Positions 1 through 6,930 of a DNA stretch of 6,971 nucleotides are shown in pieces (positions within the stretch are counted from its first letter, which is position 1; every line of letters begins with the position of its first letter). The notes below the pieces were generated by a model. The model made no database searches and was not told where the DNA came from. It worked only from the letters and a program-made list of their open reading frames with translations. Made by a program: the position numbers and the translations under genes. The stretch covers positions 1 to 6,971 of the forward strand of contig JAJQHT010000238.1 of the NCBI GenBank assembly GCA_021199595.1. Direction: 5' to 3'. Origin of the DNA: Oscillospiraceae bacterium (GTDB lineage: Bacteria; Bacillota; Clostridia; Oscillospirales; Oscillospiraceae).

Positions 1-797
<797 letters not shown>

Positions 798-834
798 TTT
801 GGTTTTCTCCCTCTGAGTTTTGATTTCCCGGCCA

Positions 835-866
835 ACAAAAAATGGATAAGCCAAAGCCGCTTATCC
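835..866 (-). terminator. Intrinsic terminator of the glycine riboswitch expression platform
   Basis: Read on the minus strand, GGATAAGC and GCTTATCC form an 8-bp perfect stem (844-866) with the 7-nt loop GGCTTTG. Six U residues follow at 842-837. It lies between the aptamer and the AGCS start codon, so it is an attenuator inside the leader, not the end of a gene. The loop is complementary to the 3' strand of aptamer helix P1 and the two bases after it (CAGAGCC, 905-899; seven pairs, one G-U). This suggests how ligand binding could be linked to termination. Confidence 0.88.
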
Positions 867-900
867 AATCCACAATCCAATCGGGTCTGATTGAAAAAGG

Positions 901-1060
901 CTCTGTCCTTTCGCCTGAGAGATTGCGGACGTTCACCCGTCCGTTTGCCCCTTCGGCACCCGAGGGCATAAACAAATTGTTTATGTCTCTGAGCTTCTCC
1001 AGAGTGCGGTCGCAATACAGTTGCCATCGCCATTGAAAGCTCCTGCATTGGTCTGCCCGC
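901..1060 (-). ncRNA. Glycine riboswitch, single aptamer with a 5' ghost-aptamer-like stem
   Basis: The conserved aptamer lies at 1004-901 on the minus strand. It begins CTCTGGAGAAGCTC (1004-991), contains the GCCGAAGGGGCAAAC segment and ends with CTCTCAGGCGAAAGGACAGAG (921-901). Helix P1 pairs CTCTG (1004-1000) with CAGAG (905-901). Only one AGGACAGAG core exists, so this is a singlet, not the classic tandem form. Just upstream (1060-1006) is a degenerate partner: GCGG/CCGC outside and an 8-bp CAATGCAG/CTGTATTG stem (1050-1043 with 1020-1013), resembling the ghost aptamers that dock onto singlets. The terminator at 835-866 is the expression platform. The downstream gene is an AGCS carrier, a common partner of this riboswitch. 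For an uptake gene an OFF response to glycine is likely, but the direction cannot be read with certainty from the sequence. Confidence 0.93.
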
Positions 1061-1122
1061 ATATCCAATTTTCATCGGTGAGGTTAAATTAAGACTACCA
1101 TAAGAAACTCTTAATTTCAAGG

Positions 1123-1138
1123 GTAAATCATGGTTTAC
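1123..1138. promoter_or_regulatory. 16-bp near-palindrome in the AGCS/putP divergent spacer (possible operator)
   Basis: GTAAATCA followed by TGGTTTAC is a continuous dyad in which seven of eight base pairs match. It lies in the AT-rich part of the divergent intergenic region, upstream of the riboswitch and about 105 bp before the putP -35 box. Its size and symmetry fit a dimeric regulator, but I cannot name one. On the minus strand, TTGTTT and TGTAAA spaced by 17 nt form a weak promoter candidate whose -10 overlaps this dyad, so a role in AGCS control is possible. Confidence 0.35.
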
Positions 1139-1242
1139 AGTCATTTTCCCGATTTTAAACAAAAAAACGAGTTTCACCCATCTCGCATATAATCATTTTA
1201 ACTAATATTTGCAAATAGAACATCTTATTCGCCCAAAAACTC

Positions 1243-1271
1243 TTTACAACAGCGACAAAAAAACTTATAAT
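1243..1271 (+). promoter_or_regulatory. Housekeeping sigma promoter of putP
   Basis: TTTACA (1243-1248) and TATAAT (1266-1271) are separated by exactly 17 nt, so the -10 is perfect and the -35 has five of six consensus bases. The spacer holds an A-tract. Transcription would start near 1278 and give a leader of about 45 nt with no visible riboswitch or attenuator. The ribosome site GGAAGGGG follows at 1306-1313. Confidence 0.85.
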
Positions 1272-1322
1272 TTCACTTGTTAAACAGCTACTACATTATA
1301 TTATTGGAAGGGGTCATCTCCC

Positions 1323-2774
1323 ATGAACGCATCAGAAGTTGTCATTTTTATCCTATACCTTTGTTTTATGCTCGGCGTTGGCATTTGGTTCTTTGTGAAG
1401 AGCAAATCCAGCGGCGAAAAGGGGTATTTCCTTGGAAATCGCCAGATGGGGCCGTGGGTCACGGCGCTGTCCGCCGGTGCATCCGATATGAGCGCCTGGG
1501 TGCTGATGGGTCTGCCCACCTCGATTTATGCTCTGGGCCTGGGACAGCTATGGATCCCCATCGGTCTGGCGCTGGGCTATGCACTCAGCTGGGTCTTTGA
1601 AGCGCCCCGTCTGCGCCGTTTCTCCATTGTTGCGGATGATTCCATCACCATCCCGCAGTATCTGACCAACCGCTTTTTGTCTAAATCCAAATCCCTCCAG
1701 GTTATCTGCGCCGTCATCTTCCTGGTGGCGTACACTATTTACGCTGCTTCCAGCATGAAAGCCTGCGGCACCCTGTTCCACACCGTTATCGGCATGGATG
1801 AGACCGTGGCTATGTATCTTGCCTGCGTCATCATCGTGGCCTATACCTTCCTCGGCGGTTTCTCCGCAGTCTGCTGGACGGACTTCTTCCAAGGAATGCT
1901 AATGCTGGGCGCGCTGCTGATTGCCCCGATTTTTGCGGCGTTTATGCTGGATAGCTCCGCCACTACCGCTGTGTCCGACGGATATTGGAACCTGTTCTCC
2001 AGCTGGCAGGATGTTATCTCCGGCCTCGGCTGGGGGCTTGGATATTTTGGTATGCCCCATATCATCATCCGTTTCATGTCCCTGAAGAGCCAGAAGGACT
2101 TGAAAAAGTCCGCAAAAATAGGCATCATCTGGACGGTTCTGATTCTGGTCTTTGCCGCTGTGGTGGGCATCGTGGGCCGTATATTCCTGGGCTATGACGA
2201 GGGGATTTATGGCGATTCTCTGGTGTTCATCACCATGGTGCGCACCATCTTCCCCGGTATCATCTCCGGTATACTGCTCTCTGCGGTGCTGGCCGCTTCC
2301 ATGAGCACAGCGGACAGTCAGCTTCTTGCTGCGTCCTCTGCCTTTGCCAGCGATGTCTATAAACCCATCATCCGCAAGGGCAAATCCTCCGACAAGGAAA
2401 TGCTCTGGGCAGGCCGTATCGTGGTGGTGATTATCGCGGTGGTGGCCGTTATTATCGCCTCCAACCCCAACGCGGGGACGATCATGAGCCTGGTCTCCAA
2501 CGCCTGGGGCGTGTTCGGCGCGGCCTTTGGCCCTGTCATTCTCCTGAGCCTGTATTGGAAGCGCTTTAACTTCAAGGGCGCTGTGGCCGGTATACTGGCG
2601 GGCGCTGTTGTAGACATCCTCTGGCTGGCATTTCTCTCCGGCACCGGTGTCTATGAAATCATCCCCGGCTTCATCGCCGGTCTCCTGGCCGCCGTCATCA
2701 CTACCTACTGCACCAAGGAACCCACCAAGGATGTCGAGGAACTGTTCGACAAGGCTGTGGCGTATACGGATTAA
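1323..2774 (+). CDS. putP: Sodium/proline symporter (SSS family, PutP)
   Basis: Inner-membrane carrier that imports proline with Na+. The 483-residue protein is slightly shorter than E. coli PutP (about 500). The ATG at 1323 is preceded by GGAAGGGG (1306-1313) at a 9-nt spacing. The sodium-site region reads ASDMSAW at residues 53-59, so Ala53, Asp55, Met56 and Ser57 fall on the same numbers as the functional residues known in E. coli PutP. The second half of the site, AASMST at 324-329, supplies Ser328 and Thr329, matching Ser340/Thr341. The GLP at 63-65 and the run of about 13 hydrophobic segments fit the fold. A short charged tail (about 465-483) ends the protein. It is a single-gene unit with its own promoter and terminator. 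Imported proline could serve as nutrient or osmoprotectant; no proline catabolic gene is in view. Confidence 0.95.
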   Translation: MNASEVVIFILYLCFMLGVGIWFFVKSKSSGEKGYFLGNRQMGPWVTALSAGASDMSAWVLMGLPTSIYALGLGQLWIPIGLALGYALSWVFEAPRLRRFSIVADDSITIPQYLTNRFLSKSKSLQVICAVIFLVAYTIYAASSMKACGTLFHTVIGMDETVAMYLACVIIVAYTFLGGFSAVCWTDFFQGMLMLGALLIAPIFAAFMLDSSATTAVSDGYWNLFSSWQDVISGLGWGLGYFGMPHIIIRFMSLKSQKDLKKSAKIGIIWTVLILVFAAVVGIVGRIFLGYDEGIYGDSLVFITMVRTIFPGIISGILLSAVLAASMSTADSQLLAASSAFASDVYKPIIRKGKSSDKEMLWAGRIVVVIIAVVAVIIASNPNAGTIMSLVSNAWGVFGAAFGPVILLSLYWKRFNFKGAVAGILAGAVVDILWLAFLSGTGVYEIIPGFIAGLLAAVITTYCTKEPTKDVEELFDKAVAYTD

Positions 2775-2787
2775 TATGGAAACATTT

Positions 2788-2822
2788 AGGGGTGCTCTTT
2801 GTTTAGCACCCCTATCTTTATT
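2788..2822 (+). terminator. Intrinsic terminator of putP
   Basis: AGGGGTGCT (2788-2796) and AGCACCCCT (2805-2813) form a perfect 9-bp stem around an 8-nt loop, followed by the U-rich ATCTTTATT. It begins 13 nt after the putP stop codon. It should separate putP from the metNIQ unit downstream. Confidence 0.88.
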
Positions 2823-2847
2823 GTATACCCCTGTATTTTTGAGTATG

Positions 2848-2892
2848 TTTTCGTGCTATTTCACACAAATCCAGTGTGAAATAGCACGAAAA
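2848..2892. repeat. 19-bp perfect inverted repeat upstream of the metNIQ promoter
   Basis: TTTTCGTGCTATTTCACAC (2848-2866) is exactly repeated in inverse as GTGTGAAATAGCACGAAAA (2874-2892) around the 7-nt spacer AAATCCA. The element lies between the putP terminator and the -35 box at 2909, leaving 16 bp. It is not a normal terminator: on both strands the stem is preceded by T and followed by A, the reverse of the usual arrangement. Each arm also contains a weaker internal dyad, GTG-N8-CAC. It could be a pair of operator half-sites for an activator or repressor of metNIQ, or the remnant of a small mobile repeat. Confidence 0.8.
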
Positions 2893-2908
2893 AACAGCAA
2901 AATGGCGG

Positions 2909-2937
2909 TTGACAAGGGGAAAAGAGAAGTATATAAT
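2909..2937 (+). promoter_or_regulatory. Consensus housekeeping promoter of the T-box/metNIQ transcript
   Basis: TTGACA (2909-2914) and TATAAT (2932-2937) match both consensus hexamers perfectly with a 17-nt spacer. Transcription should start near 2944, about 330 nt before metN, which leaves room for the whole T-box leader. Such a strong promoter is usual where control is exerted by premature termination. Confidence 0.92.
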
Positions 2938-2943
2938 TAGGAA

Positions 2944-3242
2944 AAGTTTCCGGCAGAGGCCGGGGCGATACAACAAAATACCACAAAAGGCAATGAAAAG
3001 AAGAGTACGCGGGAGGGTATGCCGCAGAGAGCCCCGGTAGCTGTGAAGGGGTGCAGATGGCCCGCCGAACATGGTCTTGGAGCCGCACGGACGATATGTA
3101 GTCCGCGACGGGTGCGCCCGTTACAGCGCAAGAGTTTGTTGGAACTCTGTAAGGCCCCCATCGTGAGGTGCGGGTGAAGCAAGGTGGTACCACGGCGTTA
3201 TATGCGTTCGTCCTTGATGATGTTTCATTAAGGGCGTTTTTT
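2944..3242 (+). ncRNA. T-box leader with methionine (AUG) specifier
   Basis: This leader senses uncharged tRNA and lets transcription proceed into metNIQ when methionyl-tRNA is low. The T-box sequence AAGGTGGTACCACGG lies at 3181-3195; its UGGU bulge (3184-3187) pairs with a tRNA ending in ACCA, which fits the A discriminator base of tRNA-Met. Stem I has the AGUA strand of its loop-E motif at 3004-3007, a GCGGG/CCCGC helix (3009-3013 with 3061-3065) and the conserved AGAGAGCC (3026-3033) of the upper stem. Opposite, GAA (3067-3069), one base and then ATG (3071-3073) follow the usual GAA-N-specifier spacing, so the specifier is methionine. Hairpins at 3088-3105, 3109-3120 and 3121-3152 are the middle stems. 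A short extra CCGGC/GCCGG hairpin (2950-2963) lies at the very 5' end. The downstream methionine importer confirms the reading. Confidence 0.94.
3209..3242 (+). terminator. T-box terminator (attenuator) before metN
   Basis: CGTCCTTGATG (3209-3219) and CATTAAGGGCG (3226-3236) form an 11-bp stem with two G-U pairs, a 6-nt loop and six U residues (3237-3242). The 5' arm contains the CCTT that the upstream T-box sequence uses to build the competing antiterminator, so the two folds exclude each other. Confidence 0.9.
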
Positions 3243-3275
3243 AATGTTTGAATCGATGCAAGGAAGGAAAAAGCT

Positions 3276-4292
3276 GTGAGTGAGACAATCATCCAGGTCA
3301 GAGACCTGTGTAAGACCTTCGGCGCGGGAGACGGTTCTGTGGAGGCCCTCCACAACATCAATCTGGACATCCAAAAGGGCGAGATATTCGGCATCATCGG
3401 TCTTTCCGGCGCGGGAAAATCCACCCTTGTGCGGTGCATCAATCTGTTGGAGCGCCCCTCCTCCGGCCAGGTCATTTTTGACGGCCAGGAGCTGACCGCT
3501 CTTTCAGAGAAGAACCTCCGCAAGGCAAGGCAGTCCATGAGCATGATATTCCAGAGCTTTAACCTGCTGATGCAGCGCACGGCATTGGAAAATATATGCT
3601 TCCCCTTGGAGCTGGCCGGGACAAAAAAGCCCGCCGCCAGGGAACGGGCCAAGGAGCTGCTTGAAATCGTAGGGCTGCCGGATAAGGCGGACGCCTACCC
3701 TGTGCAGCTCTCCGGCGGCCAGAAACAGCGCATCGCCATCGCGAGAGCGCTGGCAAGCGACCCCCAGGTGCTGCTGTGCGACGAGGCCACCTCCGCTCTT
3801 GACCCAACCACTACCCAATCCATCCTGACGCTTCTGCGGGAGCTGAACCGAGACCTGGGCGTTACTGTGGTGGTGATAACCCATGAAATGCGGGTGGTGG
3901 AGCAGATATGCAGCCGGGTAGCCATTCTTGACCAAGGCGTTATTCAGGAGCAGGGCCTGGTAAGTGAAATCTTTTCCAACCCGCAAACCGAGGCAGGCCG
4001 CCGGCTGGTCATGCCGGAGGGAGAAAAAATACACGTTCTGCCCCAAAACCGGCTGGTACGCCTGGTGTTCAACGGGGCCGCCGCCGGGGAGCCAATCATC
4101 TCCTCCCTGGCTATCGAGCAGGGCATCCGGCTGAATATCGTCAGCGCGGACACCCGCACCATTGGGGACAAAGCCTTTGGCACCATGGTTCTTGGTCTGC
4201 CGGAGGACGAGACAGAGGCCGCCCGCGCCCTGATTTATCTGCGGGAGCTGAGCGGTGTTACCGCAGAGGAGGTGACGGACTATGTTCAGTGA
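3276..4292 (+). CDS. metN: Methionine ABC importer, ATP-binding subunit MetN
   Basis: Cytoplasmic ATPase that drives methionine import through MetI; 338 residues, a typical length. Translation starts at a GTG (3276) with AGGAAGG at 3261-3267; no in-frame ATG offers a better start. The ATPase motifs are complete: Walker A GLSGAGKST (42-50), Q-loop Gln93, signature LSGGQ (145-149), Walker B VLLCDE (165-170) with catalytic Glu170, and switch His203. Residues from about 258 to 338 form the C-terminal NIL (ACT-like) domain, which in known MetN proteins binds methionine and shuts off transport when the internal level is high. The protein therefore probably feels methionine directly, while the T-box leader senses tRNA charging. 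It is the first gene of metNIQ; its end overlaps metI by 11 bp, implying coupled translation. Confidence 0.96.
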   Translation: MSETIIQVRDLCKTFGAGDGSVEALHNINLDIQKGEIFGIIGLSGAGKSTLVRCINLLERPSSGQVIFDGQELTALSEKNLRKARQSMSMIFQSFNLLMQRTALENICFPLELAGTKKPAARERAKELLEIVGLPDKADAYPVQLSGGQKQRIAIARALASDPQVLLCDEATSALDPTTTQSILTLLRELNRDLGVTVVVITHEMRVVEQICSRVAILDQGVIQEQGLVSEIFSNPQTEAGRRLVMPEGEKIHVLPQNRLVRLVFNGAAAGEPIISSLAIEQGIRLNIVSADTRTIGDKAFGTMVLGLPEDETEAARALIYLRELSGVTAEEVTDYVQ

Positions 4293-4971
4293 AGCGAATG
4301 TTACCCTGCTGACCAATATTATCCAAAACGACCTGCTGGACGCCATCGGCGAAACGCTGGTCATGACCTTCCTCCCTACCCTGTTTGCGTTCATCATTGG
4401 TATGCCCCTTGGCATCATCCTCGTCACCGGCGAGGAGCGGGGAATCCGTCCCCTGCCGAAGCTGCTGATGCGTATCATCAACATTATCATAAACCTGCTG
4501 CGCTCGGTGCCGTTTCTCATTTTGCTTGTTGTTGTGCTGCCCCTGTCCCGTCTGATTGTGGGAACCTCCGTCGGCACCAAGGCCATTATTGTCCCACTGA
4601 CCATCGCAGCCTTCCCCTTTGTGGCCCGTCTGGTTGAAACCTCCATCCGGGAAATCGACCACGGCGTCATCGAGGCGGCACAGGCCATGGGCGCAAGCCC
4701 CATGCAAATCGTGTGGAAGGTACTTATCCCGGAGGCAAAGCCCTCTCTGCTTTCAAATCTCGTCACCGCGCTGATAACCATTTTCGGCTATGGCGCTATG
4801 TCCGGCATCCTGGGCGGCGGCGGCATCGGCGCATTGGCCATCAACTACGGCTACTACCGCACAAAATACCTTGTCATGTATTTCATGGTCATCCTGCTCA
4901 TCATTCTGGTGCAGATATTCCAGAGCGTCGGCAACGTGATTATCCGCAGGAGCGACAAGCGTATTCGGTAA
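4282..4971 (+). CDS. metI: Methionine ABC importer, permease subunit MetI
   Basis: Membrane subunit that forms the transport path together with a MetN dimer and MetQ; 229 residues, close to the family's usual length of about 217-230. The ATG at 4282 lies inside the end of metN and has a strong AGAGGAGGTG site (4265-4274). Hydrophobic segments are at about residues 21-48, 62-86, 96-116, 156-178 and 195-220, the expected five. The EAA loop that docks onto the ATPase is visible from Glu131: EAAQAMGASPMQIVWKVLIP at 131-150. A glycine-rich turn, GILGGGGIGALAINYGYY, follows at 175-192 and is typical of MetI. A 62-nt gap without a terminator separates it from metQ. Confidence 0.95.
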   Translation: MFSEANVTLLTNIIQNDLLDAIGETLVMTFLPTLFAFIIGMPLGIILVTGEERGIRPLPKLLMRIINIIINLLRSVPFLILLVVVLPLSRLIVGTSVGTKAIIVPLTIAAFPFVARLVETSIREIDHGVIEAAQAMGASPMQIVWKVLIPEAKPSLLSNLVTALITIFGYGAMSGILGGGGIGALAINYGYYRTKYLVMYFMVILLIILVQIFQSVGNVIIRRSDKRIR

Positions 4972-5033
4972 CACCCACTTTATTTTGCGCGCATACCCAT
5001 TCATATAAATTTTTTACGAAAAGGAGAACGAAC

Positions 5034-5936
5034 ATGAAAAAAACACTTGCTCTGCTGTTGGCGCTGGTGATGCTGTTCGGCGTTCTGGCCGGCTGCTCCA
5101 GCTCCTCCAACGACACCACCGAGGAAGAGACCGAGGCCACCGTTGAGGAAACCACGGAAGCCGCCGAGACTGCCGAGGAAGCTGAGGAGTCCACCGAGCT
5201 GGTGACCATCCGCGTCGGCGCCTCCCCCACCCCCCACGCTGAGATTCTGGAGGTCGCCAAGGCCATCCTGGCTGAGCAGGGCTATGACCTGGAGATTGTG
5301 GAGTACACCGACTATGTGCAGCCCAACCTGGCCGTGGATTCCGGTGACCTGGACGCCAACTACTTCCAGCATCAGCCCTATCTGACCACCTTCAACGAGG
5401 AGAACGGCACCGACCTGGTCAGCGTTGGCTCCATCCACTATGAGCCGTTCGGCATCTATGCCGGTCAGACCGCTTCCATTGAGGAGCTGGCCGAGGGCGC
5501 TACCATCGCCATCCCCAACGACGGTTCCAACGAGACCCGCGCGCTGCTCCTGCTCCAGCAGGAGGGCGTTATCACCCTGGCTGACGGCATCGACGCCTCC
5601 TCCAACGCCACCATCTACGACATCGCAGAAAATCCTCTGAACATCGAGTTTGTGGAGATGGAGGCCGCGCAGATTGCCAACTCCCTTGGCGATGTTGACC
5701 TGGGCGTTATCAACGGCAACTATGCCCTGGACGCTGGTCTGAACGCCGCGACTGACGCGCTGGCCATCGAGAGCGCCGATGGCGACGCCGCCCAGACCTA
5801 CGCCAACATCGTGGCCGTCAAGGCCGGCAACGAGGACAACGAGGCCATTCAGGCCCTGGTCGCCGCTCTCCAGTCTGAGGAGGTTCGCGAGTACATCGAG
5901 GAGACCTACAGCGGCGCTGTTGTGGCTATCTTCTAA
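5034..5936 (+). CDS. metQ: Methionine-binding lipoprotein MetQ
   Basis: Extracellular, membrane-anchored receptor that hands methionine to MetNI; 300 residues. The ATG at 5034 has an AAAAGGAG site (5019-5026), and it is the start that puts a lipoprotein signal at the N-terminus; the open frame further upstream is only a metI shadow. The signal peptide has two lysines, a hydrophobic core and the lipobox LAGC with Cys21 as the lipidated residue. Residues 22-56 are a low-complexity linker of serine, threonine, glutamate and alanine. The NlpA/MetQ domain begins near 57: TPHAEIL (66-72), DANYFQHQPYL (107-117), HYEPFGIYAG (135-144), NDGSNETRALLLLQ (162-175) and GVINGNYAL (224-232) are family hallmarks. 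Whether the ligand is L-Met, D-Met or both cannot be told. It is the last gene of the operon. Confidence 0.96.
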   Translation: MKKTLALLLALVMLFGVLAGCSSSSNDTTEEETEATVEETTEAAETAEEAEESTELVTIRVGASPTPHAEILEVAKAILAEQGYDLEIVEYTDYVQPNLAVDSGDLDANYFQHQPYLTTFNEENGTDLVSVGSIHYEPFGIYAGQTASIEELAEGATIAIPNDGSNETRALLLLQQEGVITLADGIDASSNATIYDIAENPLNIEFVEMEAAQIANSLGDVDLGVINGNYALDAGLNAATDALAIESADGDAAQTYANIVAVKAGNEDNEAIQALVAALQSEEVREYIEETYSGAVVAIF

Positions 5937-5955
5937 GCATCAATACCATAAACCC

Positions 5956-5987
5956 AAAGGAGGTCGCAGAAATGCGGCCTCCTTTTT
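5956..5987 (+). terminator. Intrinsic terminator of metNIQ
   Basis: AAAGGAGGTCGCA (5956-5968) and TGCGGCCTCCTTT (5973-5985) pair over 13 bp with one G-U around a GAAA tetraloop, followed by a run of T. It lies 19 nt past the metQ stop. Its 5' side has only three A residues, so it would be a weak terminator for the convergent gene ending at 6000. Confidence 0.93.
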
Positions 5988-5999
5988 GTTGCGTCCATA

Positions 6000-6380
6000 T
6001 TATGAATCCTTACTCTTTTTCTGCCCCGTTGCTGTATTCCTGAAGCTCACATCCAGCAGCTCCAAAATTGTGTCGTCTGACACCGTGCCGTCCAGCAGGA
6101 TGCTGACCCAGGTTTTCTTGTTCATGTGGTAGCCGGGGAGAAAACCCGGCTGCCGCCGCAGCTGGTCGGCCATCAGCGGGTCGCACTTAATATCCAGTAC
6201 ATCCGCTACGTCCGTCCCCGGCAGGCCCAGCTTATTTCTGGGAACATCCATGATAATGCCATACCACTTCCGATTATCCTGGTGCCGCAGGACGGCATAG
6301 GACGGATATTGCACCCACATATACTCCGGCTCCGTCCCATATTTCTGCTTGACATAGTCAAAAATGCTTTGCCTGTCCAT
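6000..6380 (-). CDS. MmcQ/YjbR-family protein
   Basis: Small cytoplasmic protein of 126 residues in the YjbR/MmcQ family, whose fold resembles a DNA-binding CyaY-like domain but whose biological role is not established. Recognisable segments are an aromatic strand pair with KWYGIIMDV at 38-46, KCDPLMADQLRRQPGFLPGY at 65-84, then HMNKKTW (85-91) and ILLDGTVSDDTI (94-105) leading into the C-terminal helix ELLDVSF. I chose the ATG at 6380-6378 because GGAG (6390-6387) sits 6 nt before it. A TTG four codons upstream (6392) would lie within that ribosome site and has no good site of its own. It follows the VOC gene by 33 nt in the same direction and is probably cotranscribed. It converges on metQ, ending 13 nt past the metNIQ terminator. 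Confidence 0.86.
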   Translation of the reverse strand: MDRQSIFDYVKQKYGTEPEYMWVQYPSYAVLRHQDNRKWYGIIMDVPRNKLGLPGTDVADVLDIKCDPLMADQLRRQPGFLPGYHMNKKTWVSILLDGTVSDDTILELLDVSFRNTATGQKKSKDS

Positions 6381-6413
6381 CGCCGTCTCCAATCTGCCGC
6401 TTTTCTAATGGCT

Positions 6414-6785
6414 TTATTTCTCCGGCACAATCTCCAGCCAGTACCCGTCCGGGTCTTCGATGAAATATATGCCCATGGAGGGGTTTTCAAAGCAGATGCA
6501 GCCCATGGCCTGATGTTTGGCGTGGGCGGCCTCCATATCGGGGACGGTGAAGGCCACATGGAACTCCCCTTCCCCCAGGTCATACGGATCGGTTCTGTCC
6601 CGCAGCCAGGTCAGCTCCATGCGAAACCCGGTCTGACCGTCTCCCAGATAGACCAGCTTAAACGACCCGTCCGCCGCGTCCTTCGTTTTCACCGGCTCCA
6701 GGCCCAGGGCGTCCCGATAAAACGCCAGGCTCCTGTCCAGGTCAAGGACGTTGAAATTCACATGGTTAAAGGCAAAGCCGCTCAT
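6414..6785 (-). CDS. Glyoxalase-fold (VOC) metalloprotein, lactoylglutathione lyase-like
   Basis: Single-domain vicinal oxygen chelate protein of 123 residues, related to GloA. Two beta-alpha-beta-beta-beta modules are visible, the first starting at FNHVNFNVLDLDRSLAFY (6-23) and the second at FHVAFTVPDMEAAHA (75-89). Four metal ligands sit where expected: His8, Glu57, His76 and Glu118, the last in the family-typical DPDGYWLEI (111-119). All ligands being present suggests an active metalloenzyme, either methylglyoxal detoxification or a related VOC reaction. Many Clostridia lack glutathione, so the true thiol or substrate is uncertain. The ATG at 6785-6783 has AAAGGAG (6799-6793) at 7-nt spacing. 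It is the first gene of a probable pair with the MmcQ/YjbR gene. I found no convincing promoter in the repeat-rich region upstream. Confidence 0.88.
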   Translation of the reverse strand: MSGFAFNHVNFNVLDLDRSLAFYRDALGLEPVKTKDAADGSFKLVYLGDGQTGFRMELTWLRDRTDPYDLGEGEFHVAFTVPDMEAAHAKHQAMGCICFENPSMGIYFIEDPDGYWLEIVPEK

Positions 6786-6833
6786 TTTGTTGCTCCTTTT
6801 CAGTTTTGTTGGATTGCGGATATGTCCAGAGAT

Positions 6834-6930
6834 GGGGCGCGTTGGTTTGTGTCTTCACTGGACGCTTTGTCCAGTGATGGGGGTACCCCATGGAGAAAAG
6901 GGTACAGTGACCGTCAAACCGTTGCGCCCC
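6834..6930. repeat. Long imperfect inverted repeat upstream of the VOC gene, with nested dyads
   Basis: GGGGCGCGTTGGTTTG (6834-6849) and CAAACCGTTGCGCCCC (6915-6930) are inverse copies except for the middle three bases, which read GTT in both. Between them lie a perfect hairpin, TCACTGGAC (6855-6863) and GTCCAGTGA (6869-6877), and the perfect palindrome GGGGTACCCC (6880-6889). The TCACTGGAC arm can also pair, with one mismatch, to GTACAGTGA at 6902-6910, so two exclusive folds are possible. The stretch shows no credible gene. Confidence 0.65.

Noticed and set aside
1188..1193. Second putP promoter with a TATAAT at this place
   Set aside because: The bases 17 nt upstream (AAACGA) do not resemble a -35 box, and a far better promoter lies at 1243-1271.
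2848..2892. Inverted repeat as a bidirectional terminator
   Set aside because: No U-tract follows the stem on either strand; the stem is flanked by T before and A after, the opposite of an intrinsic terminator.
2848..2892. Catabolite (CcpA cre) or classic CRP site in the arms
   Set aside because: The central CG of cre is missing and the arms fit TGTGA-N6-TCACA only partly, so no named regulator can be assigned.
3504..4781. 425-residue minus-strand open frame over metN and metI
   Set aside because: It is antisense to two genes with complete family motifs, has no recognisable domain and reads as low-complexity shadow.
4713..5033. N-terminal extension of metQ
   Set aside because: It overlaps metI in another frame and would bury the lipoprotein signal; the ATG at 5034 has a strong ribosome site.
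6381..6392. TTG start for the MmcQ/YjbR gene
   Set aside because: The GGAG ribosome site for the ATG at 6380 lies inside this stretch, and nothing suitable precedes the TTG.
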